Shown: positions 15,338-21,238 of the stretch, one piece after another
Layout of the letters: the number at the start of each line of letters is the position of its first letter
Numbering within the stretch: position 1 is the stretch's first letter
Translations under genes and position numbers: made by a program
The notes under the pieces: model-generated
Told to the model about the DNA's origin: nothing
The model's database searches: none
Seen by the model: the letters and a program-made list of their open reading frames with translations, nothing else
Assembly (NCBI GenBank): GCA_937952305.1
Contig: CALFZO010000163.1
Location: 1-21,238 of the forward strand
Length of the DNA stretch: 21,238 nucleotides
Reading direction: 5' to 3'
Source of the DNA: an uncultured Anaerolineales bacterium
GTDB taxonomy: Bacteria; Chloroflexota; Anaerolineae; Anaerolineales; UBA6663

Positions 15338-17218
15338 ATGGCCCCCCTCAAGAACCCGCTCGTCGGTCAGATCAACCCCAGCCAGTTGCTGTACACCTAC
15401 GGCGTCGGCGCCATCGTGGATCTGCCGCATATCTCGGTCCTCGTCACCGGCCTCGAGGACTGGCCGGCACGCGGCGGCCAGATGCGGCCGCTGGTGGAGC
15501 CGCGCCTCCTGCGGGCGGTGCGTGGCGTCGTCGGCAGCCAGGTGACGCAGATGCTGTTCCCGCCGGTCGGCGACGACGACAACGGTCTGCGCAACCCGTT
15601 CGACGAGAACGCCCGCATCGGCGTCCCGGTGGCGCCGTTCCCGCGCTGGATGCTCTGCCCGGTTTGCCGGGTGTTGGCCCCGATCTCCAGCGGGCTCTTC
15701 GAGCTAAAGACCGATGCCTACCGCGCGGACCGCGCCCGGTACGAGCACATCAACTGCGAGAAGGCAAAGGGCAAGCCGCCGACGGCGGTGCCGGCCCGCT
15801 TCCTGGCCGCCTGTGAGCACGGCCATCTGGACGATTTTCCCTGGGTGTACTTCACCCACAGCGGACCCACGGACTGCACCGGTCAGTTGAAGCTTTCGGA
15901 GTACGGCGCTAGCGGCGAGGCGCGTGACCTGGAGGTGAGCTGCTCTTGCGGCAAGCGCCGGCGCCTGGCCGACGCCTTCGGCAAGGACAATCGCGAAGCC
16001 AACATGCCCGCGTGCCGGGGCCGGCGGCCCCACCTGCGCGACTATGAACAGGACGGCTGCACCGAGAAGATGCGCGCCATCATCCTGGGTGCGTCCAACT
16101 CCTGGTTCCCGGTCCTGCTCGGCGCGATCGCCATCCCCGAGACCACGGACCGGCTCGATCTGCTGGTGGATGAAAACTGGGGTTTGCTGCAAAAGATCAC
16201 CAACCGGGACCGCCTGGAATTCAGCTTCGAGTCCGGCCAATTGCGGGCTTTCACGCAATATGACCTGGACACGGTCTGGGCGGCCCTGGAGCGCAAGCGC
16301 GCCCGCGAGGCCGGGGAGCCGGAGGCCGACACCGGCGCTGACCTTTTGATCCCGGAATGGCAGGCCTTCTCCCAGCCCGACCCTGCCCGCAACGCCCGCG
16401 ACTTTGAACTGCGGTCGTCGGCGGCGCCAGCTCCATACCGCGACCTGATTGCAGACATAGTCCTGGCGGAGCGCCTGCGCGAGGTGCAGGCGTTGATTGG
16501 CTTCACGCGGGTCGACTCGCCTGTGGAGTTGACAGCCGCCGCCCCTGATGAGAACGTGAGTTTCCGGGCCGGCCTGACACGCCAGCCGCCAACCTGGGTG
16601 CCGGCCGTGGATGTTCGCGGCGAAGGGCTCTTTGTCCGCTTCAACGAAGACGCCGTGCGGCAATGGGTGGCGGATCATGCCGCCTATGATGAGGCCTTCC
16701 TCGGCGCCCATCGGCGGTGGCGCTCGGCCCGGGGCCTGGTGCCGCCGGAGAAGGACTACCCGGGCCTGCGCTATGTGCTCCTGCACTCGTTTTCGCACGC
16801 CCTGATGCGCCAGTTCGCGTTGGAGTGCGGTTACTCCGCCGCCAGCTTGAGGGAACGCATCTACGCGCGTGAGCCAGAAGAGCGGGGCGGGCCGATGGCC
16901 GGCCTTCTGATCTACACGGCCGCCCCGGACAGCGAAGGCACACTGGGCGGCCTGGTGCGGCTGGGGACGCCGGGCGAACTGGAGCGCCACTTGCGCGCCG
17001 CCCTGGACTCAGCCCGGCTCTGCGCGTCTGACCCGACCTGCGCCGAGAACCCACCCAGCCTGATGGGGATGTCCGTGCACGCCGCCGCCTGCCATGCCTG
17101 CCTGCTGGCGCCCGAGACCTCCTGCGAGCGCGGCAACCGCTTCCTGGATCGATCGGTGCTGGTGGCCACCATTGAGCGCACGAATGTCGCGTTCTTCCCG
17201 GAGGCCCTCGTCGGATGA
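15338..17218 (+). CDS. drmB: DISARM protein DrmB (DUF1998)
   Basis: DrmB partners DrmA in DISARM. The 626-residue protein starts at ATG 15338, one base after the drmA stop. It has several Cys pairs likely to bind zinc: CPVC near 107-110, CEHGH near 159, a CSCG element, and CHAC with a later Cys (about 584-596). The DUF1998 signature LLHSFSHALMRQ lies near residue 480, followed by the AASLRERIYAR helix. The very N-terminus (NPLVGQINPSQLLYTYGVGA) is typical of the family. Its stop overlaps the drmC start (ATGA), so the two are translationally coupled. No damage is seen. Confidence 0.93.
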   Translation: MAPLKNPLVGQINPSQLLYTYGVGAIVDLPHISVLVTGLEDWPARGGQMRPLVEPRLLRAVRGVVGSQVTQMLFPPVGDDDNGLRNPFDENARIGVPVAPFPRWMLCPVCRVLAPISSGLFELKTDAYRADRARYEHINCEKAKGKPPTAVPARFLAACEHGHLDDFPWVYFTHSGPTDCTGQLKLSEYGASGEARDLEVSCSCGKRRRLADAFGKDNREANMPACRGRRPHLRDYEQDGCTEKMRAIILGASNSWFPVLLGAIAIPETTDRLDLLVDENWGLLQKITNRDRLEFSFESGQLRAFTQYDLDTVWAALERKRAREAGEPEADTGADLLIPEWQAFSQPDPARNARDFELRSSAAPAPYRDLIADIVLAERLREVQALIGFTRVDSPVELTAAAPDENVSFRAGLTRQPPTWVPAVDVRGEGLFVRFNEDAVRQWVADHAAYDEAFLGAHRRWRSARGLVPPEKDYPGLRYVLLHSFSHALMRQFALECGYSAASLRERIYAREPEERGGPMAGLLIYTAAPDSEGTLGGLVRLGTPGELERHLRAALDSARLCASDPTCAENPPSLMGMSVHAAACHACLLAPETSCERGNRFLDRSVLVATIERTNVAFFPEALVG

Positions 17219-18027
17219 GCGCCGCCCTGCAGGCCGAGATCCAGAGCCTGGCCGCCGATCTGCCGCGCGCGCTCGTCGACCAACTGGCCGAACTCGTCGC
17301 CGCCAACCCGGCCGGTGATTGGAACTACCTCGGCGGCCGCATTCAGCGCAGCTTTGCGCAGCCGCGTTACCAGGCCGGGGTGCGCCGGCTTCTGCAAGTT
17401 TGGGAGACCGAAGCTCCCGCCATGCCGGCCGCGGCGGTGGCGCTGGCTTTGCAGTCCGCGGCCGGCCTGGCGGAGGCGCTGCGGACTGACCAGACGCTGT
17501 CCCTGGTCTGGACCGGCCCGGATACCCGGCTGGTGCCGCTGCGCCGCACGGATCAAGCCCTGTTGGAGGTCATCGACCGGGCCGAGCGTCAACTGCTGGT
17601 GGTGAGCTTTGCCGTCTATCGGGCTGGCAGCATCGTGGACGCGCTGCTCCGTGCGGCCGGCCGCGGAGTCGATATCACTATCTGTCTGGAGACGCCGGAG
17701 GCCAGCGATGGCCACATGTCGGGCGACACCTTGAGGGCGCTCGGCCGAGAGCTTCGCCAACGGGCGCGGCTGTATATCTGGCCGCTGGATCAACGCCCGC
17801 CGGCGCCAAATGGCCGGCGTGGCTCTCTGCACGCCAAGTTGGCAGTGGCTGATGGGCGGCTGCTGTTCGTCTCCAGCGCCAACCTGACCGAATACGCCAT
17901 GCTGCTCAATATGGAGTTGGGCGTTCTCATCGAAGGTGGTCAGGCGCCCGGCCAAATCCAAACCCACTTTGCGCGTTTAATCCAGGACGGCGTGTTGAGC
18001 CAAGTCGACGACGTGCCACCGAGCTGA
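17215..18027 (+). CDS. drmC: DISARM phospholipase D-fold protein DrmC
   Basis: A 270-residue PLD-superfamily protein, the third member of the DISARM core and a predicted nuclease. One full HKD motif is seen: H206-A-K208 and D213, followed by SSANLTE. An upstream half-domain (LLVVSFAVYRAGSIVDALLRAAGRGVDI, about 120-150) lacks a second clear HKD, so activity would need a dimer, as in Nuc-type enzymes. The start ATG overlaps the drmB stop. In published DISARM work drmC was the least essential core gene (from memory). A 49-base gap follows before the next gene, without a terminator. Confidence 0.87.
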   Translation: MSAALQAEIQSLAADLPRALVDQLAELVAANPAGDWNYLGGRIQRSFAQPRYQAGVRRLLQVWETEAPAMPAAAVALALQSAAGLAEALRTDQTLSLVWTGPDTRLVPLRRTDQALLEVIDRAERQLLVVSFAVYRAGSIVDALLRAAGRGVDITICLETPEASDGHMSGDTLRALGRELRQRARLYIWPLDQRPPAPNGRRGSLHAKLAVADGRLLFVSSANLTEYAMLLNMELGVLIEGGQAPGQIQTHFARLIQDGVLSQVDDVPPS

Positions 18028-18076
18028 AGGTGATGAGACAGGGCCACACTCTGACTACAGTGAATGGAAACAGTAC

Positions 18077-20461
18077 ATGACCAACTCGGCCGATGAGTCT
18101 CGACAGCCTTCTCCCGCTGCCGGCGCCAACCCAGGCTACGCTCTGGGCCAACTGGCCCGCGCGTTGCAGACCAGCCAATCTCATCCAGATCCGGAGACCC
18201 GCGCCCGGGCAGAGCAGAAGGCCGTGGCCTGGGCCAAAGTCTTCCAGGGCATGCTGTCCGGCGCGCTCCAGGTCGGCTCCCGTATGCCGCTGGCGGAGGT
18301 CCCCGGCTGGGTCACGCTCGGCGTCCTGCCAGGCGGTTTCGCCAGCGGAGAGCTGCTGGCCGGCGGTCCGCTCCAGGAACATGAGCAGGCCCTGCTGGCT
18401 CAGCTGCCGCCGGTCGCAGCTGGCGCAGAGCGGGCCGCGCTCAACGGCTACTACCTGAGCGAAGCCGGCCTGCGCGTTCTCCAGCAAGGCTTGGTGGACG
18501 GCCGCTACCGTATCACCGTCCCGGAGGAGGGCGCGCTGCTGACCGTCGTCTGGCTGCTCCAGAACGGAGCCGGCGACGAGGCCCGCGCTCTGCTGGATGA
18601 GCTCGGCCCCTTTCTCGGGCGGCTGCGTTTCTATCCGGTCCCGGAGGCGTACCCGGCCGTGGCCGGCACCGTGGTGCATGTGCAGGACGTCGGGCAGGCC
18701 CGGACCGCCCTTCAGGCCGTCCGCCTGCCGCGCGAGATCGCGGTCATGCGCGAGGCCATCCAGGTCTGGGCGCCGCTGGCCGACCGCGTGGTGGCTCTGT
18801 TCCTGGAGACCGTCGTTGGCGACCCGCCCGGTCCGCGCCTTGACCCGGACGGCCAGCCGATGCGCCGGGCAGATGGCAGGCTGGAGGCTGCCGGCGGCTG
18901 GCCGTGCCAGCAGTATCCGGCCGGCTGGCAGGCGCGCGCCCAGGCTGTGCTGGACGATTATCGCGAGGCGCGCCAGCAGCATGCGCTTTCCGGCAAACCC
19001 GAGCGTCCGACCGAGAATTTCGCGATCCTGCGCCGTTATCTGGCCAAGTGCCTCCAGGATCCGGCGGCGCTCACCGGCCGCGAGGTCGGCCAGATCCGCG
19101 CGATCCTGGCCGCCATCGCCGCCAAGCGGGGCTTGCCGGCCAGCGCCCGCTGTGAGGCGATCCGCCAGACCCAGCTCCGCCAGGCTGCCTTGCCGACCAG
19201 CCATGAACTCGCGCCGATCGTCCTGCAACGCTTGCAGGCGCTGCCGGCTGACGAGGGCCTGGCCGAACCAGATGCCTATCTGCATCCGCTCACGTCCGAG
19301 GAGACCGCTGCCCTGGACCTGCCGACGGGCCGGCCCATGCCGCGGAGGTTGCGCCGGATCGTCGAGCGCTGCCGCGCCGCGCCGGTGGAAGAGTTGGCGG
19401 CGGCCGGGTTGCTCCCCTCCGGCGAAGTGCTGGCGCGGGTCATCCCCCAAATCACGGCCGCGGCACGGTCGGCCAGCTTCGCGGACCCAAACCTGGGCCG
19501 GTTGTACGCGGCAGTCTATGCCGCCTTCCGCCGGCGCCGCTCGCTGCTGCTTCTGCATCTGGCCCACCAGAACCGATTGGAGGAACTGCCCTGGATCCGG
19601 GCGGTCCAGCCCTATCGGGAGGCCAACCCGCGGACACAGGCCCAGGCTCGCCAGGTGCTGGAGCAGGTGGCGGCGCTGGCGATCACGAGCTATCCGCATC
19701 AAATTCTGCCCAATAAGCTGCTCCAAGAGCTCCGGGCCCTGGCCGACAGCGCCGGTCTGAAGCTGCCGCTGGTCGATGAGCTGGCCGCCGATATCTTCAT
19801 GGGGACCTTCACGGAGAAGTACCTGCGCGCCGCTCAAGTGGCAGCCGACCTGCTGGCCGGCACGCTCTATGAGCGCTACTATGGCCTGGACTACGCCCGG
19901 GTGCGGGCCATCGACGACGTAGCCGCATCGCCCTACGGGGCCCCGGTCTCGCCGGCCTTTGCGCGGCTCTGCCATGCGTTGGCTGGCGAGAGTGTGCCGG
20001 CCCCGAGAAGGTGGAACCGGCCGGCCCAGAACGGCAAGGTCATCGAGCAGCAGCAGATCCTGACCACCCAGAACCTGGCCGTGCTGTTTACGGCGCTTGA
20101 TCTTCAAGCGCCGTTGGGGCCGCGCTTGCCGGAGTTGGGTAAGGCCTGCCTGAAGTGGGTTTGTGAAGCCCTGCAGAAGCCCAACCTGGAGTGGCGCACT
20201 GAACTGCGGCTGGTCAAACAGTCGGCCTATGCCTGGCGGCAGATGATCTTCTACCTGGCCTTGTCCGCCCGGGAGGCCGGCCCGGCCTTCCTGCTCTGGG
20301 CCGAGGCGCACGTAGCGCAACAGGGCCTGGATTTTCAACGGCGTTTCCGACCGGCACTGGCGCGGTTGGCGTCGGCGCTGGCCGGCCGGCCGGGGGCGGG
20401 GGCCGTGTTCCTGGGCTGGACCACGGACCGACACTGGCTGCTGCCCGCGAGGCAGAAATGA
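18077..20461 (+). CDS. Conserved protein of unknown function, 794 aa, downstream of drmC
   Basis: A large, probably cytoplasmic, mostly helical protein; no signal peptide, membrane segment, Walker or nuclease motif is visible. It starts at ATG 18077 with TGGAAA 6 bases upstream. The N-terminal half is Ala/Leu-rich and could form repeat helices. The C-terminal third is the most family-like: NRPAQNGKVIEQQQILTTQNLAVLF (within residues about 645-675) and VKQSAYAWRQMIFYLAL (about 715-731). I recall similar sequences in unnamed proteins of high-G+C bacteria, but no function. It is co-directional with drmC and 49 bases away, so probably in the operon. A long antisense frame (17927-20434) is a composition artefact. 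Scaffold, sensor or regulator are all open. Confidence 0.85.
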   Translation: MTNSADESRQPSPAAGANPGYALGQLARALQTSQSHPDPETRARAEQKAVAWAKVFQGMLSGALQVGSRMPLAEVPGWVTLGVLPGGFASGELLAGGPLQEHEQALLAQLPPVAAGAERAALNGYYLSEAGLRVLQQGLVDGRYRITVPEEGALLTVVWLLQNGAGDEARALLDELGPFLGRLRFYPVPEAYPAVAGTVVHVQDVGQARTALQAVRLPREIAVMREAIQVWAPLADRVVALFLETVVGDPPGPRLDPDGQPMRRADGRLEAAGGWPCQQYPAGWQARAQAVLDDYREARQQHALSGKPERPTENFAILRRYLAKCLQDPAALTGREVGQIRAILAAIAAKRGLPASARCEAIRQTQLRQAALPTSHELAPIVLQRLQALPADEGLAEPDAYLHPLTSEETAALDLPTGRPMPRRLRRIVERCRAAPVEELAAAGLLPSGEVLARVIPQITAAARSASFADPNLGRLYAAVYAAFRRRRSLLLLHLAHQNRLEELPWIRAVQPYREANPRTQAQARQVLEQVAALAITSYPHQILPNKLLQELRALADSAGLKLPLVDELAADIFMGTFTEKYLRAAQVAADLLAGTLYERYYGLDYARVRAIDDVAASPYGAPVSPAFARLCHALAGESVPAPRRWNRPAQNGKVIEQQQILTTQNLAVLFTALDLQAPLGPRLPELGKACLKWVCEALQKPNLEWRTELRLVKQSAYAWRQMIFYLALSAREAGPAFLLWAEAHVAQQGLDFQRRFRPALARLASALAGRPGAGAVFLGWTTDRHWLLPARQK

Positions 20462-20541
20462 GCCGGCGTCCCATCCGGCCGGGGCACCCGCCGGCCGAGG
20501 CCACCGGGTATCGGTGAACCAGATAGCGATAACGCAGTGAC

Positions 20542-21210
20542 ATGGGAGAATTGAACAACAGTATGATGAACGTGTCGTCTTTGGAGTTGGCCCGGAACCT
20601 GTATCGCGAAGGCCGCCGCGATGAGAGCCGCGCCATGTTGCGGGCGCTGCTGCTGGAACAGCCGGAGTTAATCAACCTGTTGGCCGGCCTGGCCCGCACG
20701 TCTCAAGACCCGCGCGAGGCCATGGCGGCTGCCGACCTGGCGCAGGCGTTGGCGCCGGAGAACGAACTCGTCCAACGGGCTGTGGCCGATGCCTCCCGGC
20801 TGGTCCCGCCGCCTGCGCCTCTGGATGTAACCCGCGTCACCGGGCTGACCGTCGCCCAGGCCCGCGCAGTCAATTGGCCGTTCAAGGGCCTGAACCGGCC
20901 GGTCGGGGTCCTCATGGACGAGGGCCTGGTCGCCTTAAGTGATCTGGGCTACGGGCTCGAAAAGGCCTACGACCCGCTGGTGAAGAAAGCGGCGGCGACG
21001 CTGCTCCTGGCGGCCTTGTTGAAGGACGGGCTCACGGATCCGCTTCCCCCGCTGCGGGTGCTGGGCCAGAACCGCTACGCCCCCTGGCTCGTCCGCCGCT
21101 CGGCCTTCTACCTGGGGCTGCTGACCGTGCCGATGTTGGCTGTCTCAGGGGCCGTGATTGGTCTTGGGATTGGGTGGGCCTATTACCTGTCAGGGCTCAA
21201 GACATCGTGA
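20542..21210 (+). CDS. Tail-anchored-like protein with TPR-like N-terminus, 222 aa
   Basis: The N-terminal part (about 14-70; LARNLYREGRRDESRAMLRALL ... AADLAQALAPEN) has the spacing of one or two tetratricopeptide repeats. A central conserved-looking segment (about 100-160; GLNRPVGVLMDEGLVALSDLG) follows. The C-terminus has a hydrophobic span of about 25 residues (190-216; GLLTVPMLAVSGAVIGLGIGWAYY) with few residues after it, which suggests a tail-anchored membrane protein. The start is uncertain: ATG 20542 is longest, but ATG 20563 or 20566 is also possible, with GGGAGA at 20544-20549 rather far upstream. It sits 80 bases after the 794-aa gene. I recognise no named family; a membrane adaptor for the preceding protein is inference. 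Confidence 0.75.
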   Translation: MGELNNSMMNVSSLELARNLYREGRRDESRAMLRALLLEQPELINLLAGLARTSQDPREAMAAADLAQALAPENELVQRAVADASRLVPPPAPLDVTRVTGLTVAQARAVNWPFKGLNRPVGVLMDEGLVALSDLGYGLEKAYDPLVKKAAATLLLAALLKDGLTDPLPPLRVLGQNRYAPWLVRRSAFYLGLLTVPMLAVSGAVIGLGIGWAYYLSGLKTS

Positions 21211-21238
21211 ACACACATAGGTCGAAAAAGGCTCAAGA
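21207..21238 (+). CDS. Possible start of a further gene, cut by the window edge
   Basis: GTG at 21207 overlaps the TGA at 21208-21210 (GTGA), as at 8389. The frame stays open to the end of the window and would begin MNTHRSKKAQ. No strong ribosome binding site is seen, so this is only a possibility. Confidence 0.35.
   Translation, partial: MNTHRSKKAQ

Noticed and set aside
17927..20434. Very long antisense frame (835 residues) opposite the 794-aa gene
   Set aside because: It is a by-product of high G+C with G/C third positions on the + strand. It has no recognisable domain, and the + strand gene shows conserved-looking blocks and fits the operon.
20476..20497. CGGCCGG / CCGGCCG hairpin as a terminator
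   Set aside because: The 7-bp stem has no following T-run, and CCGGCC is very common in this G+C-rich sequence.
1..21238. CRISPR arrays, tRNA or rRNA genes, insertion sequences and integrases
   Set aside because: I saw no regularly spaced repeats, cloverleaf-like sequence, transposase or integrase motif on either strand.

Overview
The window is a G+C-rich bacterial segment in which every gene reads on the + strand. Codon use (mostly G or C in third positions) and protein style suggest a Chloroflexota-like bacterium, but I cannot prove the taxon from sequence alone. There is no rRNA, tRNA, CRISPR array, transposase or integrase. It reads as one long defence operon with small gaps and several ATGA/GTGA stop-start overlaps.

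The core is a DISARM anti-phage system. A large N6-adenine methyltransferase of the DrmMI type (635-4795) lies left. The diagnostic trio DrmA (helicase), DrmB (DUF1998) and DrmC (phospholipase-D fold) lies at 11812-18027. The adenine methyltransferase points to class 1; its usual SNF2-like DrmD is not in the window and could lie just upstream of base 1. A small A+T-richer gene of unknown function (52-630) precedes the methyltransferase.

Unusually, about 7 kb of extra genes sit between drmMI and drmA. In order: a 184-residue unknown protein; a duplicated, broken copy of the methyltransferase C-terminus; a von Willebrand A-like protein with a GGDVIGRDK motif; a divergent protein-kinase-like protein; a short gene-poor stretch; a PD-(D/E)XK-like protein; a glycine-rich membrane/coiled-coil protein; a larger membrane-associated protein of unknown family; and an HNH endonuclease with extra N-terminal domains. 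The order suggests a signalling-plus-effector module nested in DISARM: sensor/kinase, then nuclease-like and membrane proteins, then an HNH nuclease. That functional reading is inference.

After drmC come two more genes: a 794-residue conserved protein of unknown function and a 222-residue protein with a repeat-like N-terminus and a C-terminal membrane segment. A possible further gene starts at the right edge.

Signs of shuffling are clear. The specificity half of the methyltransferase is visibly poorer in G+C than the rest of the gene, a 52-base inverted-repeat element is inserted in frame in its N-terminal half, and its 3' end is duplicated about 870 bases downstream. Several accessory proteins appear to lack a key residue of their fold (VWA metal site, kinase DFG Asp, nuclease Asp), so they may be regulatory or decaying rather than catalytic.
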